A DNA stretch of 6,609 nt from CBFDBT01 sp965603115 (GCA_965603115.1 CBFDBT010000158.1:1-6609), one strand, 5' to 3'. Shown: positions 1-5,863, counted from the first letter of the stretch. Numbers and translations: made by a program. Notes: a model not told the origin generated them from the letters alone.

Positions 1-105
1 GTATCTGTCACGATATAATTTAGCTTAGATACTTGACAGTGCATGGATTTTTGGTTTGAGTACCACACGTCTTTTTGATTTTTTAGTTTAAAGACTGCTT
101 GATAG

Positions 106-262
106 CTTTCTTGGGGAAGAAAGTCGGTCGCGGTTCGAAAACATCAATCGTAGTAGATTGAGCAAATCTTGAGACTATCGTTCAGGACCAGGTGGGGGCA
201 CTCGGTTCAGGACATTGGCAGCGGACGCACCCTTGGGCAAAGGGATTGCCCCGCTGCCTTTT
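106..262 (+). ncRNA. Candidate structured small RNA (family not recognised)
   Basis: No plausible protein gene covers positions 1-300, but the plus strand can fold into four successive hairpins. They are CTTTCTT/AAGAAAG around a GGGG loop (106-123), TCAATC/GATTGA around GTAGTA (144-161), ACC-A-GGTG/CACT-C-GGT around a second GGGG loop (187-206), and GGCAGCGG/CCGCTGCC (217-258) followed by TTTT. The direct repeat GTTCAGGAC (180-188 and 205-213) lies on either side of the third hairpin. A perfect -35 hexamer TTGACA sits at 33-38, but the sequence about 17 bases later (TTGAGT, 56-61) is a poor -10, so the 5' end is uncertain. The feature could also be the trailer and terminator of a gene to the left of the window. 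I could not match it to 6S RNA, tmRNA, SRP RNA or RNase P. The strand is inferred from the T-run after the last stem. Confidence 0.4.
217..262 (+). terminator. Rho-independent terminator of the candidate RNA or of an upstream gene
   Basis: GGCAGCGG (217-224) pairs perfectly with CCGCTGCC (251-258), and TTTT follows at 259-262. The 26-base interior can form one of two competing small stems: CCCTT/AAGGG, or GGGCAA/TTGCCC. The T-run is short, so termination may be incomplete. It lies downstream of the yciI stop codon when read leftward, but on that strand no T-run follows the stem, so rightward transcription is favoured. Confidence 0.5.
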
Positions 263-314
263 CATTTCATCATTGGGTATTAGGTAGATATTATAACTAA
301 ATGTGAATTTGGGA

Positions 315-599
315 TTATAGCAAAAAGGCTAGTCGATCATCTGTTTTAGATGGTGTGACTTCGAGAATTTCAGCGCTCACAATATTTTCTACAACGAAGG
401 GGTCATGGTTTATTCTGGTTTCAAGTTCATCTTGAGATGTATTATGTGCAATGATACTGCCACCCAAGCTTGGCTGGAGGCTGCCTGCAACTAAAAATAC
501 GCCGTCGTCAAAACCACTTTTGATCCATTTTTTATGACCCTCAAGATACTGTCCAACCTGATCTTTATTACTCGAAAATTTTAACAGAATTATAAACAT
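315..599 (-). CDS. YciI-family protein (YCII-related domain)
   Basis: This 94-residue protein matches the small YCII-related (ferredoxin-like alpha+beta) fold in length and pattern. It has an N-terminal beta strand (residues 2-8), a conserved H-x-x-W (His22, Trp25), the glycine-rich strand FLVAGSLQPSLGGSI (35-49), and the DPF motif (66-68) followed by a final strand ending near residue 83. In the family the histidine and aspartate form a putative active site, but no general substrate is established, so a function cannot be assigned. The start is supported by a strong Shine-Dalgarno GGGAAGGA (613-606 on the minus strand), six bases from the ATG. A perfect TATAAT (659-654, minus) may serve as its own -10, though no good -35 is visible. 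The gene could instead be read from the LexA-box region at 819-874 together with the small ORF at 684-800, since no terminator separates them. Confidence 0.85.
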   Translation of the reverse strand: MFIILLKFSSNKDQVGQYLEGHKKWIKSGFDDGVFLVAGSLQPSLGGSIIAHNTSQDELETRINHDPFVVENIVSAEILEVTPSKTDDRLAFLL

Positions 600-653
600 A
601 AAGTATCCTTCCCTATAGCGAGTAGACTTGCATTCTAATCATTTTAATATTGG

Positions 654-659
654 ATTATA
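654..659 (-). promoter_or_regulatory. Possible -10 element for the YciI-family gene
   Basis: The minus strand reads TATAAT here, 55 bases upstream of the start codon. The expected -35 position (682-677, AGCCAA) is poor. A 7-bp inverted repeat, ACTTGCA (626-632) and TGCAAGT (667-673), lies on either side of it. AT-rich sequence makes chance TATAAT common, so this is tentative. Confidence 0.25.
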
Positions 660-683
660 CGGAACGTGCAAGTTTCTTGGCTT

Positions 684-800
684 TTACCGGTAGGGAGCAG
701 TTTTCAAAAGATACTGACTTAATGGCTGTAACGCTTGACGAAAGCCATTAATAACCAAGCTCCCTAAAACTAAGAAAAATAATATTGATATAATGTGCAT
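684..800 (-). CDS. Small single-pass membrane peptide, probably SOS-induced
   Basis: This unannotated ORF encodes 38 residues from the ATG at 800-798, or 43 residues from an in-frame ATG at 815-813. The shorter form is preferred because AAAGG (812-808 on the minus strand) lies seven bases upstream of its ATG, whereas the longer form has no clear ribosome binding site. In the 38-residue form, residues 3-17 (IISILFFLVLGSLVI) make one hydrophobic segment. The tail 19-38 carries Arg21, Lys33 and Arg38 and no acidic residue occurs anywhere, so the positive-inside rule suggests a cytoplasmic C-terminus. Directly upstream lie a TTGACA -35 box and two LexA boxes (819-833, 860-874). Size, topology and predicted control resemble the SOS-induced division inhibitor SidA of Caulobacter and the toxin TisB of E. 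coli, but I see no sequence identity to either. Role is inference; translation is unproven. Confidence 0.55.
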   Translation of the reverse strand: MHIISILFFLVLGSLVINGFRQALQPLSQYLLKTAPYR

Positions 801-818
801 TATTATGCCTTTCATTTT

Positions 819-833
819 GTTCTTGTTATGTTC
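819..833 (+). promoter_or_regulatory. LexA (SOS) box I
   Basis: GTTC-TTGTTAT-GTTC matches exactly the alphaproteobacterial LexA operator GTTC-N7-GTTC. It lies where transcription from the leftward promoter would start, just upstream of the small membrane ORF, which is a repressing position. Established knowledge supplies the consensus; LexA binding at this site is inferred. Confidence 0.7.
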
Positions 834-859
834 GTATAATTATGCGCAGCAGTTGTCAA
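831..859 (-). promoter_or_regulatory. Leftward promoter for the small membrane ORF
   Basis: On the minus strand a perfect -35 TTGACA occupies 859-854. Candidate -10 hexamers are TATACG (838-833, 15-base spacer) or TACGAA (836-831, 17-base spacer), neither ideal. LexA box II abuts the -35 on its upstream side and box I covers the -10/start region, so repression by LexA is the simple reading. Transcription would begin near 826-824, giving a leader of about 25 bases before the preferred ATG at 800. Confidence 0.5.
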
Positions 860-881
860 GAACAAAATGAGAACATATATA
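853..881 (+). promoter_or_regulatory. Rightward promoter for the Ppx/GppA-rlmE transcript
   Basis: TTGTCA (853-858) and TATATA (876-881) are separated by exactly 17 bases. The -35 overlaps the leftward -35 on the opposite strand, making a back-to-back divergent pair. The 17-base spacer contains LexA box II (860-874) entirely, so LexA would be expected to block polymerase here as well. The predicted start near 888 leaves a leader of about 110 bases. An inverted repeat ATTTCT-ATA-AGAAAT (892-906) follows directly. Confidence 0.45.
860..874 (-). promoter_or_regulatory. LexA (SOS) box II
   Basis: On the minus strand the sequence reads GTTC-TCATTTT-GTTC, an exact GTTC-N7-GTTC operator in inverted orientation to box I, 41 bases away start to start. 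It sits between the -35 and -10 of the rightward promoter and abuts the leftward -35. Two perfect boxes in 56 bases is far above chance expectation, although the shared inverted-repeat arms mean they are not fully independent. Confidence 0.7.
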
Positions 882-999
882 TATTTCCTATATTTCTATA
901 AGAAATTACGAATCTACTTTGGGTAAACTGTTTTGAGTGTTACATAAGAGGGTAAGTGAGCTGACAAAGTCAGTGATTATAAAAACAAGTAGGTATAGT

Positions 1000-2199
1000 A
1001 TGAGCTTGGATCATGAGGGGAATACCCCTAGGTCTAACAAGGTTGGCGACAAACTTGATGGTCCGATAAATAACGGTGATGATAATAACTCCGGCACAAA
1101 TACAGTCGCTAAGCCTAATGGCCAGCGTAGACGAAGAGCACGTGCCAAGAAAAATCGTAAAAACCCTTCTTCTCAGCATAATGCTGCGTTCAGTGCAGGA
1201 ACCTTCAGTGCTATTGATCTGGGAACGAATAATTGTCGATTGTTAATTGCTAAGCCTACGCAAAGCGGATTTCGAGTTGTTGATGCTTTTTCTCGCATAG
1301 TTCGCTTAGGTGAAGGTCTAACCCAGACCGGAGAGTTAAGCGACGAAGCGATGGATCGCACGATAGATGCCTTAAAGGTTTGTGCGGATAAAATCAAACG
1401 TCGCAATGTTGTTGGGATGCGTCATGTAGCAACACAAGCTTGTCGCGTTGCAGGAAACTGCGATGAATTTGTCGAGCGTGTATTCAAGGAAACTGGTCTT
1501 GTTCTCGATATCATCTCTTCTGCAGAGGAAGCTAAGCTAGCTGTAATGGGGTGCCAGTCACTTATCGCTTATCATAACCGTCATGCTATAGTGTTTGACA
1601 TTGGTGGTGGCTCAACGGAGCTGATTTGGGTAAAGTCTATGGGTAGGGGCCGAACCGAAATAATGGGATGGACATCCATTCCATGGGGCGTTGTTAATTT
1701 GGCTGAATCCTTTAGTCACCCTGGTGATTCTGTTTGTGAAGACACCTACCAAAAAATGTTGGATAGTGTTTATGAGCATCTCATTCCTTTTGAAGAGAAA
1801 TATCAGATTAGCACTGTTTGTAAGAGAAAAAATACACAATTTTTAGGCACATCGGGTACAGTAACCACCTTGGCGAGCTTGCACCTTGAATTGCCGCAAT
1901 ACGATCGCAATAAAGTTGACGGCCTTTGGATGAAGAGTGTGGAAGCGAAAGCTTTATCAAGAAAAGTTGCCGAAATGAGTTATGATGAACGGTGTGCTCT
2001 ACCGTCTATTGGTGCAGAGAGGGCTGATCTTGTTGTTGCGGGCTGTGCTATCCTTGAAGCTATGCTCTCATCGTGGAATGTTAAAAGTCTACGCGTTGCA
2101 GACCGTGGAATAAGGGAAGGTATTTTGCGAGGTTTAATGAAAAAAGATAGAGTGCCCAAGACTGCAAGTGGCGTAAATCTAGAAGAGAGTTTGGGATAA
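1000..2199 (+). CDS. Ppx/GppA family phosphatase (exopolyphosphatase-like)
   Basis: The protein belongs to the ASKHA-fold Ppx/GppA family, which hydrolyses inorganic polyphosphate or the alarmone pppGpp; sequence alone does not say which. From the ATG at 1000 it has 399 residues. Residues 1-68 are low-complexity and hydrophilic with a basic run GQRRRRARAKKNRKN (41-55). The fold then starts with AIDLGTNNCRLLIA (71-84, phosphate loop 1), SAEEAKLA (174-181, with the expected catalytic glutamate), DIGGGSTEL (200-208, phosphate loop 2), GTSGTVTTLA (283-292) and VADRGIREGIL (366-376). The C-terminal HD-like domain of E. coli Ppx and GppA (about 500 residues) is missing, as is usual for alphaproteobacterial single-module members. 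An upstream in-frame GTG at 937 would add 21 residues but lacks a well-spaced ribosome binding site; AAGTAGG (987-993) lies six bases before the chosen ATG. It is the first gene of a tight pair with rlmE and lies behind LexA boxes. Confidence 0.88.
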   Translation: MSLDHEGNTPRSNKVGDKLDGPINNGDDNNSGTNTVAKPNGQRRRRARAKKNRKNPSSQHNAAFSAGTFSAIDLGTNNCRLLIAKPTQSGFRVVDAFSRIVRLGEGLTQTGELSDEAMDRTIDALKVCADKIKRRNVVGMRHVATQACRVAGNCDEFVERVFKETGLVLDIISSAEEAKLAVMGCQSLIAYHNRHAIVFDIGGGSTELIWVKSMGRGRTEIMGWTSIPWGVVNLAESFSHPGDSVCEDTYQKMLDSVYEHLIPFEEKYQISTVCKRKNTQFLGTSGTVTTLASLHLELPQYDRNKVDGLWMKSVEAKALSRKVAEMSYDERCALPSIGAERADLVVAGCAILEAMLSSWNVKSLRVADRGIREGILRGLMKKDRVPKTASGVNLEESLG

Positions 2200-2202
2200 G
2201 TT

Positions 2203-2913
2203 ATGGCTGGAAGCTGGGATAACCGAGGCAATGTAAGAAGTCGAGCAGGGCGCGGCAAGGTGCGGGTGAAAACCGCGCGAGGCCGCACCAATTCGTCGTC
2301 CATATGGTTGCAGCGTCAGTTAAATGACCCTTATGTAGCTGAAGCCAAGCGTTTGGGCTACCGCGGTCGGGCAGCCTTTAAACTTAAAGAGATCAATGAG
2401 CGCTATAAACTTTTAAAAGGCGCTAAGCGTATAGTAGACCTTGGCTGTGCCCCCGGGGGATGGCTTCAAGTAATTACCGAAGAACTGGGCAGGAAGGTAG
2501 AGCTTGTGGGCATCGATCTTCAAGAAGTGGAACCCGTAGAGGGCGCCGAGCTGATGCAAATGGATTTTTTGTCAGAGGGCGCAGATGAACGTCTTATGGA
2601 AAAATTAGGTGGTCCTGTCGATATTGTTCTCTCCGATATGGCCAACTCGGCTACAGGACACAAGGCGACCGACCATATTAAAACCATGGCGCTGTGCGAA
2701 GCTGCTCTTGATTTTGCGATCAGGGTTTTGGCGCCTAACGGGAAATTTGTATCAAAGGTACTGCAAGGTGGCTCTGATGCAGAGCTTTTGACTAAAATGA
2801 AAAAACATTTCAAAACCGTTAAACATGCAAAGCCACCCACCAGCAGGCAAGGGTCGACAGAATGGTTTGTAGTAGCGCAAGGTTTTAAGGGTAGAGAGAA
2901 AGATGTGAAATAG
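2203..2913 (+). CDS. rlmE: 23S rRNA (uridine-2552 2'-O)-methyltransferase RlmE
   Basis: RlmE (FtsJ/RrmJ) transfers a methyl group from S-adenosylmethionine to the 2'-OH of U2552 in the A-loop of 23S rRNA, a late step in 50S assembly. The 236-residue protein has the Rossmann SAM motif DLGCAPGGW (79-87) and an intact K-D-K-E catalytic tetrad: Lys60 in GYRGRAAFKL, Asp145 in LSDMA, Lys185 in KFVSKVLQGG and Glu220 in STEWFVVAQGF. The N-terminal 35 residues form a basic, glycine- and arginine-rich tail, longer than in E. coli (209 residues) but common in alphaproteobacteria and likely to contact RNA. The ATG is three bases after the stop of the phosphatase gene, and its GGGA ribosome binding site (2193-2196) overlaps that stop, so the two are probably translationally coupled in one operon. 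A 109-base gap separates it from guaB. Confidence 0.95.
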   Translation: MAGSWDNRGNVRSRAGRGKVRVKTARGRTNSSSIWLQRQLNDPYVAEAKRLGYRGRAAFKLKEINERYKLLKGAKRIVDLGCAPGGWLQVITEELGRKVELVGIDLQEVEPVEGAELMQMDFLSEGADERLMEKLGGPVDIVLSDMANSATGHKATDHIKTMALCEAALDFAIRVLAPNGKFVSKVLQGGSDAELLTKMKKHFKTVKHAKPPTSRQGSTEWFVVAQGFKGREKDVK

Positions 2914-2927
2914 GGCCCTGAGATAAG

Positions 2928-2941
2928 ATTACAGTTGTAAT
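2928..2941. promoter_or_regulatory. Palindrome upstream of guaB, possible operator
   Basis: ATTACA-GT-TGTAAT is a perfect 6-bp inverted repeat with a two-base centre, lying between rlmE and guaB. It overlaps TTGTAA (2935-2940), which could act as a weak -35 with TAATAA (2958-2963) 17 bases on. A second -10-like TATACT is at 2996-3001 without a good -35. I do not recognise the palindrome as the site of a known regulator, and one such repeat can occur by chance. Confidence 0.25.
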
Positions 2942-3022
2942 GAGCGTCAAGACTCAGTAATAAGCTCAAATTCTATAGCACCCAATTATGTGCAATATAC
3001 TAATATCTACAAGGATCAATCT

Positions 3023-4492
3023 ATGGATATTCGCCTCGGTCTAACATTCGATGATGTACTTTTAGTTCCAGCTGCGTCTGAAATTATGCCAACAATGGCT
3101 GACACACGCACTTTGATTACCAAATCCATTGAATTAAAAATCCCTCTTTTATCCGCGGCGATGGATACTGTTACAGAAACCAATATGGCTATTTCTATGG
3201 CGCAGCTCGGTGGGGTAGGTGTATTGCACCGCAACATGACAATTGAAGAACAGGTTCAAATGGTCCGCCATGTAAAAAAGTATGAATCTGGTATGGTTGT
3301 TAATCCAGTCACCATCTATCCAGATCAATCACTTGCAGATGCCCGTGCCCTGATGGATCTCCATAAAATATCTGGTGTACCTGTTGTTGAGCGCGCTGAT
3401 CATTCTGGGCCAAAGAAACTTGTTGGTATTCTCACACACCGCGACGTGCGCTTTGCTACGGTGGAGGAGCAGCCTGTTAACGAGCTTATGACCCGTGATG
3501 TTATTACCTGCAGGGAAGGTGTTGAATCAGAAGAAGCTCAGCGTCTCTTGCACCTGAATCGAATTGAAAAACTAATCGTCGTTGATGATGCGCATAATTG
3601 TGTTGGCCTTATCACCGTTAAAGATATGGATAAGGCCGTGACACACCCAAATGCATGCAAAGATGAGCAAGGGCGTTTGCGTGTTGCAGCTGCAACGACA
3701 GTTGGCCAAAATGGATTTGACCGCGCTGAGGCTCTCAGCGAAGCTGAATGTGATCTCATCATTGTGGATACGGCGCATGGTCATTCATCTTTGGTTATTG
3801 ATAGTGTTCGTCGTATAAAAGAAGCCTTTCCTCATCAGCAGTTGATTGCAGGAAATGTAGCAACAGCCGAGGCTACTAAAGACCTTATTAAGGCTGGTGC
3901 AGATGGTATTAAAGTCGGTATAGGGCCGGGTTCAATTTGTACAACACGTATTGTGGCTGGAGTAGGAGTTCCTCAACTCACCGCCGTGAGTGATTGTGCT
4001 AAAGTTGCCCAGAAAATGGGTGTTCCTATCATTGCAGATGGTGGCATTAGAAGTTCAGGTGATATTGCAAAAGCTATCGCAGGCGGCGCATCGGCTTGTA
4101 TGCTTGGTTCCTTACTTGCTGGTACTGAAGAAGCTCCTGGTGAGGATTTCCTTTATCAGGGTCGCTCTTATAAGTCATACCGTGGTATGGGCAGTGTAAG
4201 TGCTATGGCAAGTGGGTCTGCAGATCGTTATTTCCAAGCAGATGTTAAAGACAGCCTCAAACTCGTACCTGAAGGCGTTGAAGGACAAGTGCCGTATAAG
4301 GGCCCGTCTGAAACCGTTATTCATCAAATGGTAGGTGGTCTTCGTGCGTCAATGGGATATACAGGCAACAAAACAATGCAGGACATGCGTAAGAACGCTA
4401 GTTTCGTACGCATCACTAATTCTGGTTTAAAGGAAAGTCATGTGCACGATGTAACCATCACGCGCGAATCTCCAAATTATTCTCAGAAGTAA
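3023..4492 (+). CDS. guaB: Inosine-5'-monophosphate dehydrogenase
   Basis: IMP dehydrogenase oxidises IMP to XMP with NAD+, the committed step of guanine nucleotide synthesis, as a cytoplasmic tetramer or octamer. From the ATG at 3023 the protein has 489 residues, matching the bacterial norm (E. coli 488). It begins with the family hallmark LTFDDVLLVPAAS, preceded by AAGGA (3011-3015) seven bases before the ATG. An in-frame GTG at 2990 would add 11 atypical residues and is rejected. Paired CBS domains interrupt the barrel at about residues 87-204. The catalytic loop GPGSICTTRIVAGVG contains Cys306; IMP-binding IADGGIRSSGDIAKA carries Asp339; MLGSLLAGTEE follows; and the mobile-flap Arg402-Tyr403 pair is present in ADRYFQ. 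All key residues are therefore intact. It lies 36 bases upstream of the rRNA methyltransferase gene, with no terminator between, suggesting cotranscription. Confidence 0.98.
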   Translation: MDIRLGLTFDDVLLVPAASEIMPTMADTRTLITKSIELKIPLLSAAMDTVTETNMAISMAQLGGVGVLHRNMTIEEQVQMVRHVKKYESGMVVNPVTIYPDQSLADARALMDLHKISGVPVVERADHSGPKKLVGILTHRDVRFATVEEQPVNELMTRDVITCREGVESEEAQRLLHLNRIEKLIVVDDAHNCVGLITVKDMDKAVTHPNACKDEQGRLRVAAATTVGQNGFDRAEALSEAECDLIIVDTAHGHSSLVIDSVRRIKEAFPHQQLIAGNVATAEATKDLIKAGADGIKVGIGPGSICTTRIVAGVGVPQLTAVSDCAKVAQKMGVPIIADGGIRSSGDIAKAIAGGASACMLGSLLAGTEEAPGEDFLYQGRSYKSYRGMGSVSAMASGSADRYFQADVKDSLKLVPEGVEGQVPYKGPSETVIHQMVGGLRASMGYTGNKTMQDMRKNASFVRITNSGLKESHVHDVTITRESPNYSQK

Positions 4493-4528
4493 AAGTCTAC
4501 TCAATATTTAATTTTAAAGGCCCTTGTC

Positions 4529-5857
4529 ATGAAAGACGCAGCACGCTTAGCCGCTGTTATCGATATTTTAGATTTGATTGATGAGGCCCTTGAAGAGGGT
4601 GGCTTGCCAGCAGATGCAATTGTAACCTCGTATTTTCGTAATCGTCGTTACGCTGGGTCAAAAGATCGTCGGGCTGTAAGTAACCGTGTTTATGCGGTAT
4701 TGCGTGAGCGCGAGCAGCTTGATTGGGCTTTGCGCCAATTTGATCAAGAGCCTACTGCAAGGCTAAGGCTTATTGCCAATTTCATTAAATATGGCTTGGG
4801 TACCTATTCTTTCCACGAACAAGATGATGATCCTCATGCCCCTGAGCCGCTCAACGAGAGTGAAGAAGCCCTGGTTGCCGAACTTGAAGAAGCGGACTGG
4901 TCTGCCGTTGATGAAAACTATATTACTAATGTTCCTCAGTGGCTTATACCATTATTTAAAAGTAGATTCTCAGATAATTGGTTGGATGAAAGTGAAGCAC
5001 TGTGTCACCGTGCACCGTTAGATATTCGCATTAATCGCCTTAAGGGTTGGCGCAAAAAAGCGCAGGATGCGCTTGGTAAAGAAGGCTTTGCCAGTGATAT
5101 AGCGCCCATGTCTCCAACGGGTCTGCGCATGCAGGAAAATAAAGCCCTTCAAAGCAGTCGTGCCTTTGTAGAGGGATTAATTGAAATTCAAGACGAGGCA
5201 GCGCAGTTAGCCAGTCATTTGGTGGCAGCAAAACCTGGCCAGCAGATTTTAGACCTTTGCGCTGGCGGTGGTGGCAAAAGCCTCGCAGTGGCAGGCCATA
5301 TGGATAATAAAGGCCAAATCTTTGCCACAGATATCAATAAAAGACGTTTAGCATCCTTTAAAGACCGAGCAAAACGCGCGGATATGCACAATTTGCAAAC
5401 CCAAGAGCTCGAAGAAACGGGTAAGGATCGCAAAAAGTGGCTGCGTCGCCGTGAAGGCAATATGGACCGCGTTATAGTTGATGTGCCTTGTAGTGGCACG
5501 GGTGTGTGGCGTAGAAGTCCAGATCTGCGTTGGCGTATATCACCAGAAAGCCTAGAGGGCATGGTCGCCACTCAAAAGAAGCTGATCAACGAAGCCGCAA
5601 CATGTGTTAAAGTTGATGGACGTTTAATTTACATGACCTGCTCCTTGCTTGTTGAAGAAAATGAAGCTGTGGTAGATGAGTTTTTGGCGGCTAATCCTAA
5701 TTTTAAAGCGCTGGACTGGGGGGCTGTATGGAGTGATGTTATGCCTGACGTATCCAAGCCTGACAGCGCGGCCTTGAATGAAAACTACCTTCAGCTCACA
5801 CCGGCTCGTCATAAATGTGATGGCTTTTTTGTCGCAATATTAGAACGTCTCAGCTAA
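4529..5857 (+). CDS. RsmB/NOP-family rRNA (cytosine-C5) methyltransferase
   Basis: Enzymes of this family methylate a cytosine in rRNA with S-adenosylmethionine through a covalent cysteine adduct; RsmB acts on C967 of 16S rRNA. The 442-residue length is close to E. coli RsmB (429). An N-terminal helical NusB-like region spans roughly 1-95, with the characteristic KDRRAVSNRVYAVLRER (45-61). A linker rich in Asp/Glu follows (about 97-130). The Rossmann core has motif I ILDLCAGGGGKSLAVA (240-255), motif IV DVPCSGTGVWRRSPD (318-332, Cys321) and motif VI YMTCSLLVEENE (368-379, nucleophile Cys371), and ends with LTPARHKCDGFFVAILER (423-440). Both cysteines needed for attack and product release are present. 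AAAGG (4516-4520) lies eight bases before the ATG. Assignment to RsmB over RsmF rests on the NusB-like N-terminus and gene context, so the target base is inferred. Confidence 0.9.
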   Translation: MKDAARLAAVIDILDLIDEALEEGGLPADAIVTSYFRNRRYAGSKDRRAVSNRVYAVLREREQLDWALRQFDQEPTARLRLIANFIKYGLGTYSFHEQDDDPHAPEPLNESEEALVAELEEADWSAVDENYITNVPQWLIPLFKSRFSDNWLDESEALCHRAPLDIRINRLKGWRKKAQDALGKEGFASDIAPMSPTGLRMQENKALQSSRAFVEGLIEIQDEAAQLASHLVAAKPGQQILDLCAGGGGKSLAVAGHMDNKGQIFATDINKRRLASFKDRAKRADMHNLQTQELEETGKDRKKWLRRREGNMDRVIVDVPCSGTGVWRRSPDLRWRISPESLEGMVATQKKLINEAATCVKVDGRLIYMTCSLLVEENEAVVDEFLAANPNFKALDWGAVWSDVMPDVSKPDSAALNENYLQLTPARHKCDGFFVAILERLS

Positions 5858-5863
5858 AATACT

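Larger units (their letters stand above)
812..870. repeat. 14-bp perfect inverted repeat in the divergent regulatory region
   Basis: TCATTTTGTTCTTG (812-825) is the exact reverse complement of CAAGAACAAAATGA (857-870), with 31 bases between the arms. Each arm contains one GTTC/GAAC half of a LexA box, and the spacer contains the leftward promoter. The arms are too far apart and too AT-rich for a transcription terminator; a pair of operators able to bridge the promoter is more likely. Confidence 0.8.

Noticed and set aside
69..95. GTCTTT/AAAGAC inverted repeat as a terminator
   Set aside because: The stem is short and AT-rich with a 15-base loop, and no T-run follows.
124..162. GGTTCGAA resembling a tRNA T-loop at about 132-139
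   Set aside because: The flanking bases do not pair as a T-stem and no acceptor or anticodon arms can be drawn.
1..262. 6S RNA, tmRNA, SRP RNA or RNase P RNA as the identity of the structured region
   Set aside because: None of the sequence hallmarks I know for these RNAs is present; a covariance-model search would be needed to settle 6S RNA, whose sequence is poorly conserved.
182..265. Minus-strand 27-codon ORF with a Cys-rich stretch (GCVRCQCPE)
   Set aside because: It has no ribosome binding site and lies antisense to the hairpin-rich region, whose GC stems explain the composition; too short to support alone.
835..840. Plus-strand TATAAT as the -10 for the phosphatase gene
   Set aside because: The position 17 bases upstream (TCATTT) is not a -35, and TTGTCA-N17-TATATA further on is a better pair.
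867..926. Plus-strand 19-codon ORF rich in Tyr and Phe starting at ATG 867
   Set aside because: It has no ribosome binding site, its ATG lies upstream of the predicted transcription start, and the composition follows from the AT-rich promoter sequence.
2520..2969. Minus-strand 149-codon ORF opposite rlmE
   Set aside because: It is a shadow of rlmE, whose catalytic motifs are intact; the antisense translation shows no recognisable domain.
5215..5571. Minus-strand 118-codon ORF opposite the rRNA methyltransferase gene
   Set aside because: It is antisense to the conserved SAM and catalytic motifs of the real gene and has low-complexity Ser/Arg/Pro content typical of shadow frames.
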